A DNA stretch of 63,884 nucleotides from Sphingomonadales bacterium UBA6174 (GTDB lineage Bacteria > Pseudomonadota > Alphaproteobacteria > Sphingomonadales > Sphingomonadaceae): positions 1 to 63,884 of the forward strand of contig DITW01000091.1 in NCBI GenBank assembly GCA_002422945.1, in the 5' to 3' direction. Below, piece after piece: positions 51,136 to 59,351 of this stretch (the first letter of the stretch is position 1; every line of letters begins with the position of its first letter). The notes beneath the pieces are model-generated. The model was not told where the DNA came from and searched no databases. It saw only the letters and a list, made by a program, of their open reading frames with translations. The position numbers and the translations under genes are program-made.

Positions 51136-52044
51136 ATGGCAGATTTGTACGCAAGACTCGGACTGACAAAGGGCGCAAGCGAGGCCGAAATCAAAAAGGC
51201 CTATCGCAAGCTGGCGAAAGAATTGCACCCTGACCGCAATCAAGACAATCCTAAAGCCGCCGCCCGTTTTTCCGAGGTGACAGCGGCTTATGATGTGCTG
51301 GGCGACGCCGACAAGCGCGGCCAATATGATCGCGGCGAAATCGACGATCAGGGCAACCCACGCGCCCCTCAAGGCTTTGGTGGCGGACGCCCCGGCGGCG
51401 GATTTGGCGGCGGCTTCCAAGGTGGCTTTCAGGGCGATGGCGGCGGCTTTGGCGATATTTTCGAAGGGCTGTTCGGTGGCCGGGGTGGTGCAGGCTTTGG
51501 CCAGCAACAGCAACGCCGCATGCCCAAGGGCGACGACATGGCCTATCGGCTGGCCGTCAGCTTTGTGGATGCAGTGCTGCTCCATCATCAACGGCTGACA
51601 TTGCGTAACGGCAAGACCGTCGATGTGAAATTGCCGAACGGGCTGGAAGAAGGCACCAAGATCCGCCTTGCCGGTCAGGGTGAACATGGACCGGGCGGCG
51701 CGGGCGATGCGATTATCACCGTCACCATCCGTCCCGACCGTCGTTTCCGGCGCGAGGGCGATGATGTGCTGCTCGACTTGCCGGTGACGCTGAAAGAAGC
51801 GGTGCTGGGTGCCAAGATCAAAGTGCCCACAGCGGGCGGCGCAGTGATGATGTCGATCCCGGCAGGGTCGTCTTCCGGGCGCACGCTCCGGCTGAAGGGC
51901 AAGGGCTTCCATCGCAAATCGGGCGAACGGGGCGACCAGCTCGTCCGGCTGATGGTCGATTTGCCCGCCGATGATAAGGCGCTGCAGGGTTTTGTCGAAA
52001 CCTGGGCGACCGCAGAGGCCCATAACCCCCGCGCAGATTATTAA
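51136..52044 (+). CDS. DnaJ C-terminal / CbpA-type J-domain protein
   Basis: 302 residues. The J domain is at residues 1-70 with the HPD motif in KLAKELHPDRNQDNP; a Gly/Phe-rich linker (FGGGRPGGGFGGGFQGGFQG) follows; then the two beta domains of the DnaJ C-terminal region (KTVDVKLPNGLEEGTKIRLAGQG). There is no cysteine-rich zinc domain, so it is a CbpA-like class II J protein that delivers clients to DnaK. It is followed 17 bases later by the YihY gene. Confidence 0.92.
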   Translation: MADLYARLGLTKGASEAEIKKAYRKLAKELHPDRNQDNPKAAARFSEVTAAYDVLGDADKRGQYDRGEIDDQGNPRAPQGFGGGRPGGGFGGGFQGGFQGDGGGFGDIFEGLFGGRGGAGFGQQQQRRMPKGDDMAYRLAVSFVDAVLLHHQRLTLRNGKTVDVKLPNGLEEGTKIRLAGQGEHGPGGAGDAIITVTIRPDRRFRREGDDVLLDLPVTLKEAVLGAKIKVPTAGGAVMMSIPAGSSSGRTLRLKGKGFHRKSGERGDQLVRLMVDLPADDKALQGFVETWATAEAHNPRADY

Positions 52045-52061
52045 GATCGCCTGCGCACCTC

Positions 52062-53003
52062 ATGGCTGATCTGCCAGACCTGATCCTGCACCGTATTCCG
52101 CACCATATGCGGGATACGGCCTTGCGGGCCTTTCGCATCACGCGCGAGGTGTTGATCGGGGTCTATAGCGATGGCTTCATTCATGCGGGCAATCTCGCCT
52201 ATCTCGCCTTGGTGACCCTGTTCCCTTTCTTCATCTTCGCCGCCGCCATCGCGAGCGTGCTCGGGCAGACGGAAGAAGGACGCCATGCGGTGGAAACGGT
52301 GATTCGCACCATGCCGCCCGGCGTCGGCAGCGTCTTGCGCGAACCGATTTATGATGTGCTGGCTGCGCGGTCAGGCAATCTGCTCTGGCTTGGCGCGATT
52401 GTCGGGCTGTGGACGACCGGCAGCTTCATTGAAACGATCCGCGACATCATGCATCGCGCCTATCACACCCGAGGCGAGACGCCGTTCTGGAGTTATCGCC
52501 TGCGGTCCATCGGTATGACGATTGCGTCGGTGTTGCTGATGATGATGGCCTTTTCGCTTCAATTCGTGGCGGTCGGCGTAGAGGAAGCGGTCAGCCGGTT
52601 CTGGCCCGTCGCGATGCAGCACATCAGCGAATGGCTCGCGACAACCAAGATCGTGCCGGCGGTCATCCTCTATGGCACGATCTGGGTGCTGTTCTATACG
52701 CTCGCGCCCCGAATCTATCGCGGGACGCATTATCCCCAATGGCCGGGCGCATTGGCCACGACCATCTGGTGGGTGGGCGCAACCGCTTTATTACCGTGGA
52801 TGCTGGGCCTGACCGGCGGTTATGACAAGACCTATGGCAGCCTTGCCGGGGTGATGATCGCGCTCATCTTCTTTTATCTTGCCGGTTTCGGTCTGGTTAT
52901 TGGCGCAGAATTGAACGCGGCACTGGCAATCTCCATACGTTCCGGGCTAAAGGACGCGGCGATACGGGGTAACATCACCAAGGAGGAATCGTGTCCGGAT
53001 TGA
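52062..53003 (+). CDS. YihY/virulence factor BrkB family membrane protein
   Basis: 313 residues with about six membrane helices (AGNLAYLALVTLFPFFIFAAAIASVL, GNLLWLGAIVGLWTTGSFIETI, IASVLLMMMAFSLQFVAV, LAGVMIALIFFYLAGFGLVIGAELNAAL). This is the YihY (formerly RNase BN) family of inner-membrane proteins whose substrate is unsettled. Its stop overlaps the fabI start by 13 bases, so coupling is likely. Confidence 0.9.
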   Translation: MADLPDLILHRIPHHMRDTALRAFRITREVLIGVYSDGFIHAGNLAYLALVTLFPFFIFAAAIASVLGQTEEGRHAVETVIRTMPPGVGSVLREPIYDVLAARSGNLLWLGAIVGLWTTGSFIETIRDIMHRAYHTRGETPFWSYRLRSIGMTIASVLLMMMAFSLQFVAVGVEEAVSRFWPVAMQHISEWLATTKIVPAVILYGTIWVLFYTLAPRIYRGTHYPQWPGALATTIWWVGATALLPWMLGLTGGYDKTYGSLAGVMIALIFFYLAGFGLVIGAELNAALAISIRSGLKDAAIRGNITKEESCPD

Positions 53004-53794
53004 TGGCAGGGAAGCGCGGGCTGATCATGGGCCTCGCCAACGAGAAATCGCTGGCTTGGGGCATTGCTCAGCAATTGCATGCGCAAGGGGCAGAGCTGGC
53101 GTTCTCCTATCAGGGTGAAGCGCTGGAAAAGCGCGTCCGTCCGCTGGCGGATCAATTGGGCAGCGATTTTCTCGTCGAATGCGACGTATCGGACATGGCG
53201 GCGCTTGATACGGCGTTTGATACGCTGGCTGCGCGCTGGCCGACGATCGATTTCATCGTCCATGCCATCGGCTTTTCGGACAAGAACGAGCTGCGCGGCA
53301 AATATGTCGATACCAGCCTCGAAAATTTTCTGCTGACGATGAATATCTCGGCCTATTCGATGGTTGCCGTCACCAAGCGCGCGGCGGCGATGATGCCGAA
53401 CGGCGGATCGATTCTGACGCTCAGCTATTATGGCGCGGAAAAGGTCATCCCCCATTATAATGTGATGGGCGTAGCCAAGGCAGCGCTGGAAACCAGCGTG
53501 AAATATCTCGCGATGGATCTGGGGCCGGACAATATCCGCGTCAATGCGATCTCGGCGGGCCCGATCAAGACGCTGGCCGCCTCCGGCATTGGCGATTTCC
53601 GCTACATTCTTAAATGGAATGAACTGAACAGCCCATTGCGGCGCAATGTCACCATCGAAGATGTCGGCGGTGCGGGCCTGTACCTGTTGTCGGACCTCGC
53701 GTCGGGCGTCACCGGCGAAATTCATCATGTCGACGCCGGTTACAATGTCATCGGCATGAAGGCGGAAGACGCGCCGGATATCGGCCTGAGCTGA
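52991..53794 (+). CDS. fabI: Enoyl-[acyl-carrier-protein] reductase (NADH)
   Basis: 267 residues. FabI performs the last reduction of each fatty-acid cycle and is the triclosan target. GKRGLIMGLANEKSLAWGIA is the cofactor motif; the active-site Tyr-x6-Tyr-x-Lys arrangement appears in LSYYGAEKVIPHYNVMGVAKAAL. The GTG at 52991 has AAGGAGG five bases ahead and is preferred over the ATG at 53003. It overlaps the YihY gene end and precedes aroC by 11 bases. Confidence 0.95.
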   Translation: MSGLMAGKRGLIMGLANEKSLAWGIAQQLHAQGAELAFSYQGEALEKRVRPLADQLGSDFLVECDVSDMAALDTAFDTLAARWPTIDFIVHAIGFSDKNELRGKYVDTSLENFLLTMNISAYSMVAVTKRAAAMMPNGGSILTLSYYGAEKVIPHYNVMGVAKAALETSVKYLAMDLGPDNIRVNAISAGPIKTLAASGIGDFRYILKWNELNSPLRRNVTIEDVGGAGLYLLSDLASGVTGEIHHVDAGYNVIGMKAEDAPDIGLS

Positions 53795-53805
53795 ACGGCG
53801 CAAGG

Positions 53806-54879
53806 ATGAGCTTCAACACCTTCGGGCGCTTGCTGCGCTTTACCACTTGGGGTGAAAGCCACGGGCCAGCGCTTGGCGCGGTGCTGGATGGCTGTCCGCC
53901 GGGGCTGGCCTTATCGGAAAGCGATATTCAGCCCTGGCTGGATAAACGTCGGCCCGGCACGTCCCGCTTCACCACCCAGCGGCAAGAGCCGGATCAGGTG
54001 AAAATCCTGTCCGGCGTGTTCGAAGGCAAGACCACCGGCACGCCGATCAGCCTGATGATCGAGAATGTCGACCAACGTTCCAAGGATTATTCGGACGTCG
54101 CCAAGGCCTATCGCCCCGGCCATGCCGATTATGCCTATGACGCCAAATATGGCTTTCGCGACTATCGCGGCGGCGGACGTTCATCGGCGCGCGAAACGGC
54201 GGCGCGGGTGGCGGCAGGCGCGGTGGCCCGGCAGATTCTGTCCGGCGTCCAGATTCGCGCCTATGTCAGTGAAATCGGTGGGGACGCGATTGATCGCGCG
54301 GCATTCGATGATGCGCAGATCGACGCCAACCCGTTTTTCTGCCCCGATGCTGCGGCGGCAGGGCGCTGGGAACAGATTGTCGATGAAGCGCGCAAATCCG
54401 GGTCTTCGGTCGGCGCTATCGTCGAATGTGTCGCGACCGGCATTCCCGCCGGTTGGGGCGCGCCGCTTTACGCCAAGCTCGATAGCGAGCTGGCCGCGGC
54501 GATGATGAGCATCAACGCAGTCAAGGGCGTGGAAATTGGCGACGGCTTTGCCGCAGCGCGATTGCGTGGCGAGGCCAATGCCGATCCGATGCGCCCCGGC
54601 GCAGACGGCAGGCCCGATTTTCTGGCGAATCATGCAGGCGGCATCGCGGGCGGCATTTCCACCGGCCAGCCGGTCGTGCTCCGCGTCGCGTTCAAACCGA
54701 CCAGCTCGATCCTCATTCCGGTCGAAACGATCAATCGCGAAGGCGAGGCCGCCGATATTCTAACCAAGGGTCGCCACGACCCCTGCGTCGGGATTCGCGG
54801 CGTGCCGGTGGTCGAGGCGATGATGGCATTGGTGCTGGCCGATCAGATGATGCTGCATCGGGGCCAGTGCGGGCGCTAA
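53806..54879 (+). CDS. aroC: Chorismate synthase
   Basis: 357 residues. AroC makes chorismate from EPSP with reduced FMN, the end of the shikimate pathway. Family marks are GRLLRFTTWGESHGPALG, the RPGHADYAYDAKYGFRDYRG loop, GGRSSARETAARVAAGAVA and GGIAGGISTGQPVVLRVAFKP. It follows fabI so closely that the two, with the upstream YihY gene, appear to be one transcript. Confidence 0.97.
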   Translation: MSFNTFGRLLRFTTWGESHGPALGAVLDGCPPGLALSESDIQPWLDKRRPGTSRFTTQRQEPDQVKILSGVFEGKTTGTPISLMIENVDQRSKDYSDVAKAYRPGHADYAYDAKYGFRDYRGGGRSSARETAARVAAGAVARQILSGVQIRAYVSEIGGDAIDRAAFDDAQIDANPFFCPDAAAAGRWEQIVDEARKSGSSVGAIVECVATGIPAGWGAPLYAKLDSELAAAMMSINAVKGVEIGDGFAAARLRGEANADPMRPGADGRPDFLANHAGGIAGGISTGQPVVLRVAFKPTSSILIPVETINREGEAADILTKGRHDPCVGIRGVPVVEAMMALVLADQMMLHRGQCGR

Positions 54880-54899
54880 GGTGCGAGCCCCAGTCCCCC

Positions 54900-54916
54900 G
54901 ATCGTCGCTGACGATC
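54900..54916 (+). terminator. Hairpin after aroC
   Basis: GATCGTC and GACGATC pair across GCT, 20 bases after the aroC stop. There is no T run. Confidence 0.45.
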
Positions 54917-54986
54917 TAGGGCAGCACACTACCGCGCATCATGCTAGGCAAGAGCCGGTCGCCGATTTGGCGGGCTAGACGTGGAA

Positions 54987-55004
54987 GGGGGCCTGTTCGC
55001 CCCC
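54987..55004 (-). terminator. Hairpin after secG
   Basis: Read leftward, GGGGGC and GCCCCC pair across six bases, followed by TTCC, nine bases after the secG stop. Confidence 0.55.
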
Positions 55005-55013
55005 AGACGACAA

Positions 55014-55403
55014 TCAGCGCGCGAGCGGCACGCCGCCGTTATCCTTCGCCGGGGTCGCCGGCGCTTTTTCCGTTGCCGGTGCGATCGTCAGGCCATCCAT
55101 GCCCTTGGGCGCGGCTGGCGCGGTCGGCACAGCCGAACCGGCAGCCTTGACGGCTTCGACATCGACCTTGGTGTTTTCACGGCTGAGCGAGGCCACAGCG
55201 GCGATGATGATCGACATGGTGACGAACAACGTCGCCAGAATCGAGGTCGAGCGGGTGAGGAAGTCGGCCGCGCCGCGCGCGGTCATCAGGCCGGAGGATG
55301 AACCCCCGACACCAAGCCCGCCGCCTTCGGAGCGCTGCATCAAGATGACAATGACCAGTGCCGTGGCAATGATCGCATGCACGACGAGCAGGAAAGTCAT
55401 CAT
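55014..55403 (-). CDS. secG: Preprotein translocase subunit SecG
   Basis: 129 residues. The first membrane helix (MMTFLLVVHAIIATALVIVILMQR) and the SEGGGLGVGGSSSGLMTARGAADFLTRST loop (here cited in part) are the SecG signature, and the second helix is ILATLFVTMSIIIAAVA. A long Ala/Pro/Lys tail extends beyond the usual 75-110 residues, as in many alphaproteobacteria. SecG assists SecYE translocation. Confidence 0.94.
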   Translation of the reverse strand: MMTFLLVVHAIIATALVIVILMQRSEGGGLGVGGSSSGLMTARGAADFLTRSTSILATLFVTMSIIIAAVASLSRENTKVDVEAVKAAGSAVPTAPAAPKGMDGLTIAPATEKAPATPAKDNGGVPLAR

Positions 55404-56148
55404 ATCAAACAGGTCTCCATCAAGGTGTCAGGCACGGTTTTCAGGCCGGTCTATCATCGCCCATCGCGATAGCAGCGCCAGCCAAATAGCCATTGTTGCC
55501 GATACACGATCCAACGCCCCTAGCCGATCAGCGGGACTGATTCAACCGCTGCCCGTCGCCTGACCATTCTGCATGGTCCGCAACCGCCCGGTCGATCCTA
55601 CCATATTGAGAAGATACGAAAAATATCGAGGTATTTCCCCCCCCCGTGGACTCGCTGTAACGCCTAGCAAACAGCGGGCAAGTAACGGATTGAATGGGAG
55701 AATTATCCCGAATCGGAGAATCAATCCATTTTGGTTTTCTTAAATATATTCAGTTATTTAACGGGAATTAGCACAGTTTGGCGACGCACCGTTGTCAAGT
55801 CTATATATTTCAATTTAGCGACAATTTGGGGTCTTGATCCCAGTCCTCAAGGGTCTTTATCAACACAGATGCAAGCAAGACGATTCTGTGGTTGCGGGGA
55901 CATAATTCAGCCGGTTAATCGACCAAAAGATTAGCCAAGCCAATGGGTAACCAACTGTTTTCAGTTGCACATTCTGTTGGTGAACCCTGTCTCTCAACCC
56001 GAATGATCCACTCTTCTCTTTTACAGAAAAGAGATGGATCGACATGAATCTACACAGCTGCAGGCTCTGGCGTGGCGCGTTGCCGATGGCTTTTGGTTGT
56101 CGGCTTCATGGGGGCGATGTTGCGCCGCGGGAGTGGGTAGATTGATCT
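55404..56148. other. 745-base gene-free AT-rich region before dnaA
   Basis: No credible gene on either strand. It holds a run of nine C at 55637-55645; nested dyads at 55687-55727 (GGATTGA with TCAATCC, and inside it GGGAGAATTATCCC); one TTATCAACA at 55857-55865, one mismatch from the DnaA-box consensus; and a long hairpin at 56005-56040. Its base composition is the most AT-rich outside the comM element. It must contain the dnaA and secG promoters and could include replication-origin sequence, though DnaA boxes are sparse. Confidence 0.5.
56005..56040. repeat. Interrupted hairpin upstream of dnaA
   Basis: GATCCA, an unpaired CTCT, then TCTCTTTT pairs across ACAG with AAAAGAGA and TGGATC, so two stem blocks (6 and 8 bp) stack into one hairpin about 110 bases ahead of the dnaA start. 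Confidence 0.7.
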
Positions 56149-57633
56149 GTGCAACGAGTGACGGGGGTATTTTTGACCGATAGCCAACCATCTATGTCCG
56201 CATTGGGCAACGCGCCGTTTATACCGGCGGTCGACCCATTGGTGGATGCGTGGGAGGCGATTCGTCTGGGCCTGCGCCGCGATGTCGGCGCACGGACCTA
56301 TGATCATTGGCTAAAGCCGGTGCAGCTGGTCGATTATGATCCTGAAGATCAGGCTGTGGTGCTGGGGCTATCCTCGCGCTTCATGGCGGATTGGGTCTCG
56401 AATAATTTTGGCGACCGGCTCAAGCTCGCATGGCGGTCGATCATGCCGGAAGTTCGCGATGTGCGCTTCATTGCGGGTGATTTGTCTAATGAAGCCGTGA
56501 TGTCCGATGGGCTTGCCGCCGACAGCGCCACGGCGCGCGATGTGGCAGCATCCGCAGATATCGACGATACGGCAACAGGCGGGGCCATGCCCAGCACCGG
56601 GCCTATTGCAGGCTCCCCGCTCGACCCGCGCTTCACCTTCGATAATTTCGTCTGCGGCAAGGCGAATGAACTCGCCTTCAACGCCGCGCGCATGTTCGCC
56701 GCACCGGGTGCGCCCGGTTTCAACCCGCTGTTCCTGCATGGCGGCACCGGCCTTGGCAAAACGCATCTGATGCATGCCATCGGCCATGCGTGGCGCGCCC
56801 ATCGCCCGGATGCCCGCGTGATCTATATGTCGGCGGAAAAATTCATGTATGAATTCGTCGCCTCGATGCGGGCGCGCGATACGTTCAGCTTTAAGGAACG
56901 GCTTCGATCCGCCGATGTGCTGATGATCGACGATGTCCAGTTCATCGCCGGTAAGGATTCGACGCAGGAAGAATTCTTCCACACGATGAATGAGATCATT
57001 GCCGCCGGGAAACGGCTGGTGATCACGGCTGACCGTTCGCCACAGGATCTGGAGCGGATCGAAAGCCGCATCCTGTCGCGCCTGTCGGGCGGTCTGGTCG
57101 CAGACGTCAATCCGGCCGATTTCGAGCTGCGGCTCAACATCATCATTCGCAAGCTTGAAACCATGCCGCAAACGCAGATGCCGTTGCCGGTGGTCGAGTT
57201 TCTGGCGCGTCGCATCACCAGCAATATTCGCGAGCTGGAAGGCGCGGTGAATCGGGTCGCGGCTTATGCGATGCTGCAAAGCCGCGAGATCGACCTTGAG
57301 TTTGCACAGGAAACCTTGGCGGATGTGCTGCGCGCTAATCAGCGCCGCATCTCAATCGATGAAATCCAGCGCCGCGTATCGGAGCATTTCCGGATTCGTC
57401 AGGCGGAAATGACCTCTGCCCGCCGCTCGCGCGATGTCGCCCGCCCGCGCCAGATCGCGATGTATCTCGCCAAGCAACTGACCCCGCGCTCTCTGCCGGA
57501 AATTGGCCGTCGCTTTGGCGGGCGCGATCACACCACGGTTATTCATGCCGTGCGTCAGATTGAGAAGCTCCGCGCCGCAGATGCTGATATCGATCAGGAA
57601 GTCCGCTTGCTGATTCGCCAGCTGGAGGGCTGA
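56149..57633 (+). CDS. dnaA: Chromosomal replication initiator DnaA
   Basis: Up to 494 residues. Domain I (DAWEAIRLGLRRDVGARTYDHWLK), a short linker, the AAA+ domain with Walker A LHGGTGLGKTHLMHA and Walker B VLMIDDVQFIAGK, and the DNA-binding domain with GGRDHTTVIHAVRQIEKL are complete. DnaA opens the replication origin. The start is uncertain: the GTG at 56149 is used here; a TTG at 56173, with GGGGGT ahead, and an ATG at 56194 are alternatives that would trim 8 or 15 residues. Confidence 0.95.
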   Translation: MQRVTGVFLTDSQPSMSALGNAPFIPAVDPLVDAWEAIRLGLRRDVGARTYDHWLKPVQLVDYDPEDQAVVLGLSSRFMADWVSNNFGDRLKLAWRSIMPEVRDVRFIAGDLSNEAVMSDGLAADSATARDVAASADIDDTATGGAMPSTGPIAGSPLDPRFTFDNFVCGKANELAFNAARMFAAPGAPGFNPLFLHGGTGLGKTHLMHAIGHAWRAHRPDARVIYMSAEKFMYEFVASMRARDTFSFKERLRSADVLMIDDVQFIAGKDSTQEEFFHTMNEIIAAGKRLVITADRSPQDLERIESRILSRLSGGLVADVNPADFELRLNIIIRKLETMPQTQMPLPVVEFLARRITSNIRELEGAVNRVAAYAMLQSREIDLEFAQETLADVLRANQRRISIDEIQRRVSEHFRIRQAEMTSARRSRDVARPRQIAMYLAKQLTPRSLPEIGRRFGGRDHTTVIHAVRQIEKLRAADADIDQEVRLLIRQLEG

Positions 57634-57657
57634 GCACAGCAGAGCCGGGGTAATAGT

Positions 57658-58200
57658 ATGTCGAGTAGCAATCATGATCTGGCGGCGCTGATCCGCACTA
57701 TTCCAGACTATCCCAAGCCCGGCATTCAATTTCGCGATGTATCGACATTGCTGCTCGATGGCCCTGCCTTTCGCACGGCCATAGACCGGCTGGCGGCAAG
57801 CTTCGACCCCGACCGGATCGACCTTATTGCCGGGATCGAAGCGCGCGGCTTTATCGTGGCCGCCGCCCTTTCCTATGCGCTCTCCAAGGGCAAGCTGATC
57901 CTGCGCAAGCCGGGCAAGCTGCCGGGCGAACGGGTGGGCATGGATTATGCGCTGGAATATGGCATGGACCGGATCGAACTGCACATCGGTGCAGTCCAGC
58001 CCGGACAAAGAGTGTTGCTGGTCGATGATCTGATCGCCACCGGCGGCACGGCGCTCGCCGCGGTGCGGCTGTTGCGCGGCGAAGGCGCGATCATCGATCA
58101 GGCGCGGTTCCTCGTGGACCTGCCGGACCTTGGCGGGACCGAGCGGCTGCTGGCCAGCGGCGTCGAGGCCGTCTCCCTCACCAGCTTTGCCGGAGACTGA
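57658..58200 (+). CDS. apt: Adenine phosphoribosyltransferase
   Basis: 180 residues. Apt salvages adenine to AMP with PRPP. The N-terminal LAALIRTIPDYPKPGIQFRD and the PRPP loop VLLVDDLIATGGTALAAV are characteristic; EARGFIVAAALSYAL carries a further substrate site. Its stop lies one base from the start of the nucleosidase gene, which yields adenine, so the two form a salvage pair. Confidence 0.96.
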   Translation: MSSSNHDLAALIRTIPDYPKPGIQFRDVSTLLLDGPAFRTAIDRLAASFDPDRIDLIAGIEARGFIVAAALSYALSKGKLILRKPGKLPGERVGMDYALEYGMDRIELHIGAVQPGQRVLLVDDLIATGGTALAAVRLLRGEGAIIDQARFLVDLPDLGGTERLLASGVEAVSLTSFAGD

Positions 58201-58201
58201 C

Positions 58202-58876
58202 ATGGGGCGCAAGATCGGCATCATCACCGGCGTGCAGGAAGAGGCGGATGCCTTTCTCCCCGGCCAGCATGATGGCATCGACCAGCATGGCGCGTTCAAT
58301 ATCCGTCGGTTAACGCATGGCGGCCATGACATCGCGATCTGCTGCGCCGGGATTGGCAAGGTCAATGCCGCGCTTGCGGCGACGATGCTGGCCATGCGTT
58401 ATCAGGCGAACCTGTTGATGATTATCGGCACGGCGGGCAAGCTCAGCCAGATCGCGGGCGATTGCTTCGTCATCCATCAGGCCGTGCAAGGTGATTTCGG
58501 CGCGCAACGGCCCGAGGGTTTTACCCATTATACCGCCGGAAGCTGGCCCATCGGCCCCGCCAGCATTGAAGCCTTTCACGCCATGCCCTTGCCGGGACTG
58601 GACCTGCCACAAGTGCGGATCGTGACTGGGGACAGCTTTGTCGAATGTCCGGACCATAGCTTGCGATTGCGCGAGGGATTGGGCGGCGATCTGGTCGATA
58701 TGGAAACGGGCGCGCTGGCACAGGTGGCTGTCCGGCTTGGTCTGCCCTGGGCCGCGATCAAGGCGACGACCGACGATGCCAATGGCGCCAGCGCTGGCGA
58801 CTTTCAGACCAATTTGCGACGTGCTGCACGGCTGGCGGCGGCGGCGGCAGAACAGGCCATCGCCGCATTGGACTGA
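58202..58876 (+). CDS. mtnN: 5'-methylthioadenosine/S-adenosylhomocysteine nucleosidase-like
   Basis: 224 residues of the PNP/UDP-phosphorylase superfamily. GRKIGIITGVQEEADAFL, CCAGIGKVNAALAATML and VDMETGALAQVAVRLGLPW follow the MTA/SAH nucleosidase pattern. The product adenine would be used by the adjacent Apt. The ATG at 58202 comes one base after the apt stop. A related nucleoside phosphorylase function is possible. Confidence 0.85.
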   Translation: MGRKIGIITGVQEEADAFLPGQHDGIDQHGAFNIRRLTHGGHDIAICCAGIGKVNAALAATMLAMRYQANLLMIIGTAGKLSQIAGDCFVIHQAVQGDFGAQRPEGFTHYTAGSWPIGPASIEAFHAMPLPGLDLPQVRIVTGDSFVECPDHSLRLREGLGGDLVDMETGALAQVAVRLGLPWAAIKATTDDANGASAGDFQTNLRRAARLAAAAAEQAIAALD

Positions 58877-58944
58877 AATGCGCCATCTCAAAATGGCATC
58901 AGATGATTCGTGACCCGCAACGCGTATTGGTGTATTAAGTCACC

Positions 58945-59346
58945 ATGTCAGTGGTTGACCAAGATCCCGGCCCAATGCACCTGCGCTTGCGCGCCCTGAT
59001 TGTGACGATGCTATTGGACGGCTCGTTGCAGGAAGGCGATCAATTACCGTCGGTTCGTGCCTTTGCGGCTTCCCATCATATCAATCCGTTGACGGTCGCC
59101 AAGGCCTATCAACATTTTCAGGATCTCGGCCATATCGTGGCGCGACGTGGCGTCGGCATGTTCATCGCCAAGGGCGCCATCGAAAAATTGCGACAGGAAG
59201 AACGCGCTTTCGCCTCCGATTATATCGCGCCGCGCCTGCGCCACATGCTGAAGCTAATCGGCATGAGTCATAAGGAATTTTTGGCCGAACTGGACAGCGA
59301 CACGGTCGAGAACCCCTTTACCACCACATCCTATCGAGACTGCTGA
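58945..59346 (+). CDS. GntR-family regulator (YtrA-like)
   Basis: 133 residues. The winged helix (PMHLRLRALIVTMLLDGSLQEGDQLPSVRAFAASHHINPLTVAKAYQ, seen in parts) is at the N-terminus with a short C-terminal helical part and no ligand-binding domain, which fits the YtrA subfamily. These usually control adjacent ABC transporters; none is present, so its targets are unknown. The next gene converges on it after six bases. Confidence 0.88.
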   Translation: MSVVDQDPGPMHLRLRALIVTMLLDGSLQEGDQLPSVRAFAASHHINPLTVAKAYQHFQDLGHIVARRGVGMFIAKGAIEKLRQEERAFASDYIAPRLRHMLKLIGMSHKEFLAELDSDTVENPFTTTSYRDC

Positions 59347-59351
59347 CCGGA

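Noticed and set aside
55857..55865. oriC call based on TTATCAACA
   Set aside because: A single imperfect DnaA box is not enough; no cluster or AT-rich unwinding element beside it could be defined.
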